The notes under the pieces are model-generated. The model made no database searches. It had not been told where the DNA came from and worked only from the letters and a program-made list of their open reading frames with translations. From an uncultured Granulosicoccus sp. (GTDB lineage: Bacteria; Pseudomonadota; Gammaproteobacteria; Granulosicoccales; Granulosicoccaceae): a stretch of 64,000 nucleotides of DNA. Each line of letters begins with the position of its first letter. Position 1 is the first letter of the stretch. Positions 7,887 to 16,785 of this stretch are shown one piece after another. The position numbers and the translations under genes were made by a program. Location of the stretch: contig CANMQI010000002.1 in assembly GCA_947499955.1 (NCBI GenBank), forward strand, positions 248,001 through 312,000, given 5' to 3'.

Positions 7887-9206
7887 CTAATTCACCTCCC
7901 TGTCATGCGCACATTGCCCCTGAATGAACGTCTTGCGCACGGCGCGATCATCGGCGAGCATGAACAGGGCAAACAGTTTCTCTTCCAGTGTCTTGGCTGC
8001 CTGCATGCGGCGAGTCAGTAGCGGGGTCGACTGCCAGTCGAGTACCACGAAGTCGGCTTCCTTGTTGACGGCGAAGTTACCGACATGATCATCGATGTAC
8101 AAAGCCTTGGCACTACCCAGCGTCGCCAGGTACAGGGCGCGGAAGGGCGACAGTGACTGACCGGCCATCTGCGAGACCTTGTAGGCTTCACTGAGCGTTT
8201 GCAGCATGCTGAAGCTGGTGCCGGCGCCGACATCGGTACCCAGGCCGACGCGTGCGCCAACCGATTGGGCAGCGGACAGATCGAACAGGCCGCTGCCCAG
8301 AAACAGGTTGGAGGTGGGGCAGAAAGCCATGGCAGCACCGCTGGAAGCCAGTCGCTTGCGATCCTCTGTATCCAGATGAATGCAGTGCGCCAGCACCGAG
8401 CGGTCACGCAGCAGGCCGAACTGATCGTAGACATCCAGATAGCTGCGACTCTTGGGGAACAGCTCGGCTACCCATTCCACTTCGCGCACATTCTCGGCGA
8501 CATGGGTATGCACGAAGGTATCCGGATGCTCCGCTGCCAGTTGTCCGGCTCGTTGCAATTGCAGTTCGGTGGAGGTAGGGGCAAATCGGGGAGTGATGGC
8601 GTATTGCAGACGTTCCTGGCCATGCCAGCGTTCGATCAGTGCCTTGCTGTCGCTGTAGCCGGTCTCGGGCGTATCGCGCAGGTACTCGGGGCAGTTGCGG
8701 TCCATCAGCACCTTGCCGGCAATCATGCGCAATCCGTGGCGTTGCGCGGTTTCAAAGAAGGCATCCACCGATTCGGTATGCACGGTTCCCAGCACCAGCG
8801 CACTGGTGGTGCCGTTGCGCAGTAATTCCTTGATGAAGAAATCAGCTGTATCCACAGCATGTGCCTTGTCGGAGAACTGGCGCTCGGTCGGGAAGGTGTA
8901 GTTGTTCAACCACTCCAGCAGCTGTGAGCCGTAGGAGGCGATCATGTCGGTTTGCGGGTAGTGCACATGGGTATCGATGAACCCCGGTACGATCAGTTGC
9001 CCACGGTAGTCCTGCACCGTGACATTCTCGGGCAGCGTCTTCAGTAGCTCCTCGGCGGGGCCGATGGCATCGACCCGGCCGTTGGAGACGAGCAGAATCC
9101 CGTCTTCCAGATACTCCACAGCCGAGTCATCCTGTTCGCCGGGGTCCCGAACACAGTGCAGCAGGGAAGAGCGGAAGGCTTGTACAGAGGGTGTTGTGGC
9201 AATCAT
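7887..9206 (-). CDS. guaD: Guanine deaminase
   Basis: A 439-residue amidohydrolase. PGFIDTHVHYPQTDM carries the first metal-binding H-x-H, and the guanine-deaminase-specific LEWLNNYTFPTE follows. Later motifs are THVAEN, HCIHL and GLGTDVGAGTS, which provide the remaining His and Asp ligands for a single zinc. It hydrolyses guanine to xanthine and ammonia in the cytoplasm. I chose the ATG at 9206 (N-terminus IATTPSVQAFRSSLLHC), eight bases past the xdhC stop. An upstream ATG at 9254 would add 16 residues and overlap xdhC by 41 bases. As the last gene of the permease-lysR-xdhABC-guaD operon it supplies xanthine to the dehydrogenase encoded just upstream. Confidence 0.95.
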   Translation of the reverse strand: MIATTPSVQAFRSSLLHCVRDPGEQDDSAVEYLEDGILLVSNGRVDAIGPAEELLKTLPENVTVQDYRGQLIVPGFIDTHVHYPQTDMIASYGSQLLEWLNNYTFPTERQFSDKAHAVDTADFFIKELLRNGTTSALVLGTVHTESVDAFFETAQRHGLRMIAGKVLMDRNCPEYLRDTPETGYSDSKALIERWHGQERLQYAITPRFAPTSTELQLQRAGQLAAEHPDTFVHTHVAENVREVEWVAELFPKSRSYLDVYDQFGLLRDRSVLAHCIHLDTEDRKRLASSGAAMAFCPTSNLFLGSGLFDLSAAQSVGARVGLGTDVGAGTSFSMLQTLSEAYKVSQMAGQSLSPFRALYLATLGSAKALYIDDHVGNFAVNKEADFVVLDWQSTPLLTRRMQAAKTLEEKLFALFMLADDRAVRKTFIQGQCAHDREVN

Positions 9207-9213
9207 GGTGTTG

Positions 9214-10347
9214 TCAGGCAAATGCGTGTTGAGTGGTGGCTTTGGCGGATGCATCGGATCTGGCAGCTTGTTGCTGCCGAAGCCCGAGAATCTGAGCCGC
9301 CACGGATACGGCTATCTCACCGGGATGCTTGCCGTCGAACTCGGGTAAGCCGATGGGGCAGGTGAGTCGGGCAATGGCAGCATCACTCATGCCGCGAGCT
9401 CGGAAGCGCTGAATGAACTTGCGCCTCTTGGTGGCGGAGCCTATCAGGCCACACCAGGCCAGCGTCTTGTTCTGCAATGCCTGCGCACAGATGAATTCAT
9501 CCAGGGCGTGGTTGTGGGTCAGGATGAGTACATAGCTGCCGGCGGGTGCGGCGGCCAGTTCCAGCTCCGGCTCTTCGGTCACGATGCGGTACACATTGGC
9601 AGGTATGGAGGCCGGGAATTCAGCAGCACGGCTGTCGATCCAGTCAATCTGGCAGGGCAACGTCGCCAGTACATTGACCAGAGCCTTGCCGACATGCCCG
9701 GCACCGAAAATCAGGATCCGGAAGTCATTCGGCAAGAGGGTTTCGAACCACAGGGAGAGATCCCGGCTGATGGGCAGAGTCGTGCCGCTGCTAAGCTGTT
9801 GCCGGGCACGGTGCAGTGCAATTTCCTGAATATCGACAAGTTCGCCATGGTGCTCGAACTCGGTGACCAGCAGTTTGCGGATAGTGGCAATTCTGTTCTT
9901 CTCGCGTGTGTCAGCGACCGCCTGGGTAATCATCATGACGGGACGCTCGGCGTCATGCTGCTTGCGCAGGAAATTCAGCCACTGCGCCGCCTCGGCGTTC
10001 AAGGGTTCAAACAACAGATTCACAAGGCCTCCACAGCATTGCCCGAGGGAGGCACCCAGTGGAAAGCGATGAACCGTGGCAGCGGCTGTCGGCATGCCGC
10101 TTGCGCCGGCAGGCCCGTCTGTCTGTGCAGCGCCCGGCTGCATCTGCTTCAATTGCTCACGCGCCAGTGCAATCGCCTTGTATTCCAGATGTCCACCACC
10201 GATGGTGCCGTGGCAGTGATCCTCGCAGACAATCATGCGCGTGCCGGAATCGCGAGGGGCGGAGCCTCGCGTACCGACGACACTGACCAGAATGGCAGCC
10301 TGGCCCCGTTCTATCTGGTCCAGCGCTGTTGTCAGCCAATCGTTCAT
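9214..10347 (-). CDS. xdhC: Xanthine dehydrogenase accessory protein XdhC
   Basis: 377 residues. The N-terminal XdhC/CoxI domain is recognisable from SVVGTRGSAPRDSGTRM and HGTIGGGHLEYKA. A C-terminal Rossmann-like XdhC_C domain contains FGAGHVGKALVNVLATLPC and LTHNHALDEFICAQAL. XdhC binds the molybdenum cofactor, helps its sulfuration and inserts it into XdhB; it is not part of the final enzyme. Its ATG overlaps the stop of xdhB by one base (TGATG). A region of about 60 residues between the two domains lacks obvious family motifs. Confidence 0.93.
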   Translation of the reverse strand: MNDWLTTALDQIERGQAAILVSVVGTRGSAPRDSGTRMIVCEDHCHGTIGGGHLEYKAIALAREQLKQMQPGAAQTDGPAGASGMPTAAATVHRFPLGASLGQCCGGLVNLLFEPLNAEAAQWLNFLRKQHDAERPVMMITQAVADTREKNRIATIRKLLVTEFEHHGELVDIQEIALHRARQQLSSGTTLPISRDLSLWFETLLPNDFRILIFGAGHVGKALVNVLATLPCQIDWIDSRAAEFPASIPANVYRIVTEEPELELAAAPAGSYVLILTHNHALDEFICAQALQNKTLAWCGLIGSATKRRKFIQRFRARGMSDAAIARLTCPIGLPEFDGKHPGEIAVSVAAQILGLRQQQAARSDASAKATTQHAFA

Positions 10348-12623
10348 CAGCTGTCGGTGCTCACGGAGTCGATGGCATTCAGGATGGCCTCAGGTGTTGC
10401 CGGTGCCTGCAAGGTCGGGTTCACCCGGTAGGCGGCCAGGCTGGCGACGGCATCGCGAATGGCAAAGAAGACCGAGAACGGCAGCAACAATGGCGGTTCG
10501 CCGACAGCCTTGGAGCGCATCACGGTGTCTTCGTGATTCTGGTTGTCGAACAGTCTGGTATTGAATAGGGCGGGACAGTCGTTGCTGGCTGGAATCTTGT
10601 AGGTCGAGGGGGCATGCGTGGTCAATCTGCCCTGATCGTTCCAGCACAGCTCTTCGCTGGTCAGCCAGCCCATGCCCTGGATGAACGCCCCTTCAATCTG
10701 GCCGATGTCGATATGGCTGTTGATCGGGTTGCCGGCATCGTGCAGCAGGTCGGTCTGCAGCAGCTTCCATTCACCGGTCAAGGTATCGACGATGACCTCC
10801 GAGACGGATGCGCCGTAAGCGAAATAGTAGAAGGGGCGCCCCGTCATGGTGTCCTTGTCCCAGTGCAGGTCCGGAGTTGCATAAAAACCATCGGACCAGA
10901 GTTGGACCCGATCCATATAGGCTTCCATGATCAGTTGCGGGAACGCAGTCTCGACGCCATTGGCCGTGATCGTGTCATCGCTGAACACGACCGCATCTGC
11001 ATCCCCGCCATGCTGACGGGCCGCAAAGTCTGCCAGCCGAGTCCGGATCTTACGCGCTGCATTCTGGGCAGCCTTGCCATTGAGATCGGTGCCGGTAGAG
11101 GCCGCTGTTGCCGAGGTATTGGCCACCTTGCTGGTATCCGCCGCACTGGAGCGCACGTGGCTGACGCTGATACCCAGCTCGGCTGCCACAACCTGTGCAA
11201 CCTTGGTGTTGAGTCCCTGGCCCATCTCGGTGCCACCGTGATTGACCAGCACCGAACCATCGGTGTAGATGTGGACCAGAGCGCCCGCCTGGTTGAAATG
11301 CACGACATTGAACGAGATGCCGAACTTCAACGGGGTCAGGGCAATGCCCTTCTTCAGTATCGGGCTGTTGGTATTGAACTCACGGCAAGCCTGGCGCCGG
11401 ACCGCGTAGTCACTGCTGGCTTCCAGTTCTGCCACCAGTTCATGAATGACGTTGTCGACAACCTCCTGCCCGTAGGGTGTCCGGTTACGCTCCTGCTTGC
11501 CGTAGAAATTGACCTTGCGGATATCCAGCGGATCGCGGTCCAGATCGCGGGCGATATTGTCGATGATGTATTCGATGGCAATGGCACCCTGCGGACCGCC
11601 AAAGCCACGAAATGCCGTATTGGATTGAGTATTGGTCTTGCCGCAGAAGGCCTGAATGTCCACCTCATCCAGATAGTAGGCATTGTCGAAATGACAGACC
11701 GCACGCGTGGCGACCGGTGCGGACAGGTCGGCCGAGAAGCCGGCACGAGACACCAGCTCGACGCGCGCGGCACTGATGCGACCCTCATCGTCGTAGCCCA
11801 CCTCGTAGTCATAAATGAAACAGTGGCGCTTGCCGCTGATCATCATGTCGTCATCACGATCCAGACGCAGTTTTACCGGACGTCCGAGAACATGCGCCCC
11901 CAGGGCTGCCACACAACAGAACAGGGCAGATTGTGATTCCTTGCCGCCGAAGCCACCGCCCATGCGGCGCATCTCCACCTGCACCTGATGAGAACGCAGG
12001 TTCAGCAAGTGGCACAGGATGGTCTGCATTTCAGTGGGGTGCTGGGTGGAGCAGTGCACATGGTATCCCCGGTCTTCGGTTGGCAGTACATAGGAGATCT
12101 GCCCTTCCAGATAGAAGTGTTCCTGACCGCCGACCGAGAGCTGTCCACCGAGTCTGTGCGCGGCCTTGTCGATGGTGGCACGAGCATCACCGCGGGTGAG
12201 TCTCATGGGCGGCACCACATAGGATTCCTGCCGATGCGCCTCTTCGGGCGTCATGACGGCCGGCAATTCGTCGTAACTGATATCGGCCTTGCGGGCGGCC
12301 ACGCGAGCCTGCTCGTAGCTCTCGGCGTAGACGGCGAAGATGGGTTGGCCCACGTACTGCACCAGGCCATCGGCGAGAATCGGGTCATCATGCATGATGG
12401 GCCCGCAGTTGTTCTCACCGGGAATGTCATCAGCGGTGAGTACACACAGCACGCCCGGAGCCTGGCGCACGGCGCTCAGATCCATGGACGTGATGCGGGC
12501 ATGGGCCTTGTCACTCAGACCCAGAGCGGCATGAACGGTACCGGCAACTTCCGGAATGTCATCGATATAGCGTGCTTCACCGGCGACGTGCAGATGGGCA
12601 GACTCATGCGGTGTGGCTTTCAT
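10347..12623 (-). CDS. xdhB: Xanthine dehydrogenase, molybdopterin-binding subunit
   Basis: A 758-residue subunit of the XDH family. Landmarks in order: HVAGEARYIDDIPE near the N-terminus, QEHFYLEGQ, MGGGFGGKE (cofactor contact), FRGFGGPQG, GGTEMGQGLNTK, and KAVGEPPLLLPFSVF near the C-terminus, which holds the catalytic Glu. It oxidises hypoxanthine and xanthine to urate together with XdhA. Length is normal for a split bacterial XdhB. The ATG overlaps the xdhA stop (ATGA), so the two subunits are made in equal amounts. No gap, frameshift or missing key residue was noticed. Confidence 0.96.
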   Translation of the reverse strand: MKATPHESAHLHVAGEARYIDDIPEVAGTVHAALGLSDKAHARITSMDLSAVRQAPGVLCVLTADDIPGENNCGPIMHDDPILADGLVQYVGQPIFAVYAESYEQARVAARKADISYDELPAVMTPEEAHRQESYVVPPMRLTRGDARATIDKAAHRLGGQLSVGGQEHFYLEGQISYVLPTEDRGYHVHCSTQHPTEMQTILCHLLNLRSHQVQVEMRRMGGGFGGKESQSALFCCVAALGAHVLGRPVKLRLDRDDDMMISGKRHCFIYDYEVGYDDEGRISAARVELVSRAGFSADLSAPVATRAVCHFDNAYYLDEVDIQAFCGKTNTQSNTAFRGFGGPQGAIAIEYIIDNIARDLDRDPLDIRKVNFYGKQERNRTPYGQEVVDNVIHELVAELEASSDYAVRRQACREFNTNSPILKKGIALTPLKFGISFNVVHFNQAGALVHIYTDGSVLVNHGGTEMGQGLNTKVAQVVAAELGISVSHVRSSAADTSKVANTSATAASTGTDLNGKAAQNAARKIRTRLADFAARQHGGDADAVVFSDDTITANGVETAFPQLIMEAYMDRVQLWSDGFYATPDLHWDKDTMTGRPFYYFAYGASVSEVIVDTLTGEWKLLQTDLLHDAGNPINSHIDIGQIEGAFIQGMGWLTSEELCWNDQGRLTTHAPSTYKIPASNDCPALFNTRLFDNQNHEDTVMRSKAVGEPPLLLPFSVFFAIRDAVASLAAYRVNPTLQAPATPEAILNAIDSVSTDS

Positions 12624-14107
12624 GCTGTCACCTCCGAACGGGCAAAGACGCTGGTCTGGTGTTCACCCAATGGGTTTTCCAGTCGGGTTTCCAGAAAATA
12701 GCGCTGTAACAGGTTGACGCAGGTGCGTTGGCGATAGGCAGCGCTGGCGCGCATATCGCTCATGGGAGTGTAGTCGCCGGCCAGTGCCTGCCTGGCGGCG
12801 CTCAGGGTTTCCTCGTTCCACGCTTTACCGTTCAGGCTGGCCTCGCAGGCCGCCGCGCGCTGGCTGGTGGCTGCCATACCGCCAAAGGCAATTCGAGCCG
12901 ATGTGATGATGCCATCGCTCAGAACCAGATTGAACGCGGCGCAGACCGCCGAGATATCCGAGTCGAAGCGCTTGGAGAGCTTGTAGGTCCGAAACTGCTG
13001 ACCTTCGACAGGCAGAGGAATGATCACGGAGCCGATGATCTCACCGTCTTGCATGGAATTCTGCATGTAACCGGTATACAGTTCTTCCAGGGCAAGGGTG
13101 CGTTGTGTGCCCTTGCCCAGTAGTTGTACCTCGGCGCCCAGAGCCATCAGCCACGGCATGGAGTCGCCGATGGGGGAGCCATTGGCCACGTTGCCACCCA
13201 GGGTGCCAGAGTTGCGTACGGGTACCGAGGCAAAGCGTTTTTCCATCTCCAGCAACTGCGGGTAGTGTTCGACGGCGCGTGCATAGGCATCGCTGAGCGA
13301 GACGCCGGCGCCGATGTGCAATCGGTTCTGTTCTGTTCTCACCGATTTGAGCTCGGCGACATTGCCCAGGTAGATGATGTCGGTGACCGGACGCGCCAGC
13401 TTGTTGACCCACAAGCCTACATCGGTGCCGCCTGCCAGCACGGTGGCCTTGGGCCTGGCGGCGCGCAGCGTGGTCAACTCCTCGATGGTACGAGGTGCAT
13501 CGAAGCTGGCGTCGGGGTGCTGCAACTGCAGAGAACTGTCTCGGCAATACTGACTCAGAGCATCGATGATCGGTTGGCGCGACAGCGGGCTGGCAGGCAG
13601 TTCGAACATCTTCCAACCGGCCTCCAGAATCGGCTTGTAGCCGGTGCAGCGACACAGATTGCCGGACAGGTGATCGGCCAGCTCCTGACGATCGGGCCGT
13701 GTGTCCGAATCCGAATATTCGTTGTACTTGTCCCACAGGGACATGACAATGCCGGGGGTGCAGAAACCACACTGCGAACCATGACAGTCCACCATGGCCT
13801 GCTGTACCGGATGCAGCTCGTTGTTCATGCGACGCAGGTACTCGACGGTAAACAGCGCCTTGCCATCCAGGGTGGGCAGAAACAGGATGCAGGCGTTGAC
13901 CGTACGCGTCTGCAGCTCGCCCTTGACCAGTTCGCCGATGACCACGGTACAGGCGCCACAGTCGCCCTCGGCACAACCTTCCTTGGTACCTATCAGGCCC
14001 TTTTCCTGGCGCAGGAAGCTCAGTACGGAACGCGTTGGACTCTGATTTTCCACCACGACGGGTTCACCGTTGAGCAGGAACCAGATGGAGTGTTTGTCGA
14101 TTGTCAT
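12620..14107 (-). CDS. xdhA: Xanthine dehydrogenase, FeS/FAD subunit
   Basis: 495 residues. The N-terminal plant-type [2Fe-2S] domain has EGCAEGDCGACTVV, and the second all-helical [2Fe-2S] domain has CGFCTPGIVMS and NLCRCTGYKPI, giving all eight cysteines. An FAD-binding domain follows (ATVLAGGTDVGLWVNK, RNSGTLGGNVANGSPIGD) and then a CO-dehydrogenase-type C-terminal domain. It carries electrons from the molybdenum centre to FAD and NAD+. It lies 51 bases downstream of the LysR regulator gene and is coupled to xdhB by a 4-base overlap. Confidence 0.96.
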   Translation of the reverse strand: MTIDKHSIWFLLNGEPVVVENQSPTRSVLSFLRQEKGLIGTKEGCAEGDCGACTVVIGELVKGELQTRTVNACILFLPTLDGKALFTVEYLRRMNNELHPVQQAMVDCHGSQCGFCTPGIVMSLWDKYNEYSDSDTRPDRQELADHLSGNLCRCTGYKPILEAGWKMFELPASPLSRQPIIDALSQYCRDSSLQLQHPDASFDAPRTIEELTTLRAARPKATVLAGGTDVGLWVNKLARPVTDIIYLGNVAELKSVRTEQNRLHIGAGVSLSDAYARAVEHYPQLLEMEKRFASVPVRNSGTLGGNVANGSPIGDSMPWLMALGAEVQLLGKGTQRTLALEELYTGYMQNSMQDGEIIGSVIIPLPVEGQQFRTYKLSKRFDSDISAVCAAFNLVLSDGIITSARIAFGGMAATSQRAAACEASLNGKAWNEETLSAARQALAGDYTPMSDMRASAAYRQRTCVNLLQRYFLETRLENPLGEHQTSVFARSEVTA

Positions 14108-14158
14108 ATCAGCCTCTCATGGCCGTCGCTGGCGTCGGCATGTGGGGCAGATCGCAGG

Positions 14159-15076
14159 TCAGCAAGACCAGTGATCCGCATAATTATCAAGTCGATCCTG
14201 CAACAGGTTCAGCAGGTATCGATACGGTTCGGATTGTCTGTTACTGCTCGACGCACACAGACTCAATTGCTGAGTCAGAGGGTCTGGATTGGCCAAGGGT
14301 ATCAGCACCAGCTCACCGCTGGTCAGGCGCTTCTCGATACCCATGGCAGTCTGGAATCCGATACCCAGTTGCTGGTTGATCATGGTGCGCAGGAATTCCA
14401 CCGAGTTGGATGACGTGAGTATGGTGGCTTGCTTGTCCAGCTGCCGCAGTCTGTCATCGAGAACCTGCCGCAGCGGCCAGGATTGATCCGGCAATATCAG
14501 GGGAAATTCCGAGCAGTCCCTGATCGACACACTGCTGCGAGAAGAGAGTGGATGCCCGGGACTGACGATGGCCCCCACCGGTAATTCCCGGCTGAGCAGA
14601 TTGCTTATTCCGGTCTCGGGCTGTGGATCGAACATGATGGCTATATCGGCCGCATGTTCGAGCAACAGGCGATTCAGATCCTGACCACCGGCGGCCTTGA
14701 AGGAGGAGCCGGCCAGTGGGTAGTTGGCATGCAGCTGGACCAGCACCGGAGGCAGAAACTCGGCGATGACCGACTCCTGACCAGCGATGGTGAGCAGGGT
14801 GGTTGTCACGCCCTTGAGCTCTGCCAGATCATTCAGGCAACGTTCCTCATCAGACAGGGTGCGATTGACATGTTCGGCCAGTATCCGTCCGGCCGCTGTC
14901 AGTTGCATGCCGGCGGCCGTCCGTTCGAACAACTTCACGCCCAGTTCATCCTCGATCTTCAGTATCTGCCGGTTGACCGCCGACGAGGAGATATGCAGCT
15001 GCCTGGCCGCGAGGCGCACCGAACCGCAGTTGGCGACCTCGCGGAAATACCGCAGAAACGGGGCGTGAAACGACAT
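14159..15076 (-). CDS. LysR-family transcriptional regulator
   Basis: 305 residues. The N-terminal winged helix-turn-helix is clear: FLRYFREVANCGSVRLAARQ, LHISSSAVNRQILKIEDELG, VKLFERTAAGMQLTAAG. A LysR substrate-binding domain makes up residues 90-300. The gene sits inside the purine operon, two bases after the permease stop and 51 bases before xdhA. It is therefore not divergently placed as many LysR genes are, and is probably made with its targets. A purine such as xanthine or urate is a reasonable co-inducer by context, but nothing in the sequence proves this. Confidence 0.9.
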   Translation of the reverse strand: MSFHAPFLRYFREVANCGSVRLAARQLHISSSAVNRQILKIEDELGVKLFERTAAGMQLTAAGRILAEHVNRTLSDEERCLNDLAELKGVTTTLLTIAGQESVIAEFLPPVLVQLHANYPLAGSSFKAAGGQDLNRLLLEHAADIAIMFDPQPETGISNLLSRELPVGAIVSPGHPLSSRSSVSIRDCSEFPLILPDQSWPLRQVLDDRLRQLDKQATILTSSNSVEFLRTMINQQLGIGFQTAMGIEKRLTSGELVLIPLANPDPLTQQLSLCASSSNRQSEPYRYLLNLLQDRLDNYADHWSC

Positions 15077-15077
15077 C

Positions 15078-16619
15078 TCAGATCAGGTCTTCCGTGTTTT
15101 CGCGCTCCAGTGGGTAGCGCGAGGCAATCCACAGGATGACGGCCAGCAACAGATAGCCCCAGACGATGGGGTTGGTGATATCGGGCCAGTGCAGGGCAGA
15201 GTCATGGATGATGCCGAAACTGGTCAGCACCGCGGCAATGAGGGCCACGATCTGCGCCTCGCGTACTTTTCCATCAATCAGAAAGGCGGTGAAGGAGCCC
15301 CACAACATGCCGCTGACAATGGCCCCGTTGGCCAGAGCCGATTCTCCGATGACATGCGCGCCCTGAGTCACCATGGCGCCGACGAAGGAGTCATCCAGCA
15401 GGTTTGGCACACTCTCCAGGCCCATGTCCCGCAGTGCATTCAGCGCAGAGCCCCATTTGACGACGATGATGCTGGACACATGCGGCAGGAAGGCAATGGC
15501 GATGGCGATATGGTGCTTAGGTTCGCAGGAGCGAAACGAGACGGCAATGATGGAGATACCGACGAACACGAGAATCGGGGCGACGGCCGCCGGAGGAATC
15601 AGATTGCCAAGGAAGGCCACCAGGCCGAACAGGGCACCGATCATGAACACGATGCCGACGCCCAGAGCGTACCCGGAACGCGCGTTCATGCGCTTGTAGG
15701 CCGGGTGTCCGATGTACACGGTCGTGGGGAAGGGCGAGCCGAACAGGCCACCGACCATGGTACCCATACCGTCGGTCACTTGACAGACACCCACCGGATA
15801 CTTGTCACCGGCCACCTCGGCCGATTCGACGTTGTTCATGGTCTCGATGAAGTTGTAGATCTGCACCGGAATCAGTACCGCGAACAGCTCCGGATTGTCG
15901 AACAGGTGACCGATGCCGATCATCAGGTCACCGAAATAGGGAACCGGAATGTAGATGCCCACACCGTCGAAACTGAACGAGGACTCGCCGATGACCAACG
16001 CCACAATGGTGGCCGCTATCAGCGCTGCCAGCCCGGATGGCAGGCCGAAGGGCAGTTTGAAGCGTCCAACCATGCCCCACAGGACAAAGGCCAGCGAGGT
16101 AAAGCCGACCAGCGGGCTTTCATAGATGCGGGCCATGGCCACGGTGGCAATGAAGACCAGCGCGATGCCCGACAGCGTGCCAAGCATTCCGGCACGCGGC
16201 GTGACCCGTTGCAGCCAGGGGCCGATGGCGGCGCCGAAGATCTCTACCAGGCCACCGATGACACCGGCTGCGATACCAACCTGCCAGGCCAGCAGAGGAT
16301 CATTGGTGCTCCAGTAGATTGGGCCGATGACGCCGAACAGATAGACAAACATGACCGGCGTACTGATGCCGTAGGGCAGAGCGGTGACATCGCTCCTGTT
16401 TTCACGTTTGGCCAGGCGCTGCGCCATCCACACGTACACACCGATGCCGATCATGATCGAGATGGCAGCGCCAGGCAGGATGCGCCCGAAGACGATGTCG
16501 GCCGGCATGTTGAAGACAAAGCGACAGACCCCGGAAATGATGAGCAGGTTGGCCAGGGTGTCGGCGAACAGGGCCCAGAAGCCGTTGATGTCGTTCCTTG
16601 AGAATATCGGGTATTTCAT
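15078..16619 (-). CDS. NCS2-like purine/nucleobase permease
   Basis: About 513 residues with 12 or more predicted membrane helices. The N-terminal part reads SRNDINGFWALFADTLANLL, followed by SDVTALPYGISTPVMF, a pattern of NCS2/AzgA-type nucleobase transporters. A second block (about residue 260) has FIETMNNVESAEVAGDKYPV, the conserved Glu-containing region. I place the start at the ATG at 16619 (KYPIFSRNDI), with GAGGG upstream. ATGs at 16646 (AAGGA upstream) and 16712 are alternatives. As the first gene of the guaD/xdh operon, it most likely imports guanine, xanthine or hypoxanthine. Substrate choice among purines cannot be read from sequence. Confidence 0.85.
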   Translation of the reverse strand: MKYPIFSRNDINGFWALFADTLANLLIISGVCRFVFNMPADIVFGRILPGAAISIMIGIGVYVWMAQRLAKRENRSDVTALPYGISTPVMFVYLFGVIGPIYWSTNDPLLAWQVGIAAGVIGGLVEIFGAAIGPWLQRVTPRAGMLGTLSGIALVFIATVAMARIYESPLVGFTSLAFVLWGMVGRFKLPFGLPSGLAALIAATIVALVIGESSFSFDGVGIYIPVPYFGDLMIGIGHLFDNPELFAVLIPVQIYNFIETMNNVESAEVAGDKYPVGVCQVTDGMGTMVGGLFGSPFPTTVYIGHPAYKRMNARSGYALGVGIVFMIGALFGLVAFLGNLIPPAAVAPILVFVGISIIAVSFRSCEPKHHIAIAIAFLPHVSSIIVVKWGSALNALRDMGLESVPNLLDDSFVGAMVTQGAHVIGESALANGAIVSGMLWGSFTAFLIDGKVREAQIVALIAAVLTSFGIIHDSALHWPDITNPIVWGYLLLAVILWIASRYPLERENTEDLI

Positions 16620-16785
16620 GCTGTCTCGACCCTCGTCTGGTTGCATCGATCCTTGAGTATCCGATGCCCATTTGTGATCACAGGGCATTTGATTTGTGCA
16701 CTCGTCAGGCAAGATTAAGGGATGTTCAGTGCAGGGCGTTAGCAGAATTATTCGTGCAGGTGATGCCGAATCGGCATCAGTTCGA

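Noticed and set aside
10614..11936. 440-codon open frame opposite xdhB
   Set aside because: Shadow frame of a complete, motif-rich gene.
15189..16601. 470-codon open frame opposite the NCS2 permease gene
   Set aside because: It is antisense to a well-supported membrane protein. Its translation is His/Asp/Gly/Gln-rich with no domain, the usual shadow of a GC-rich gene.
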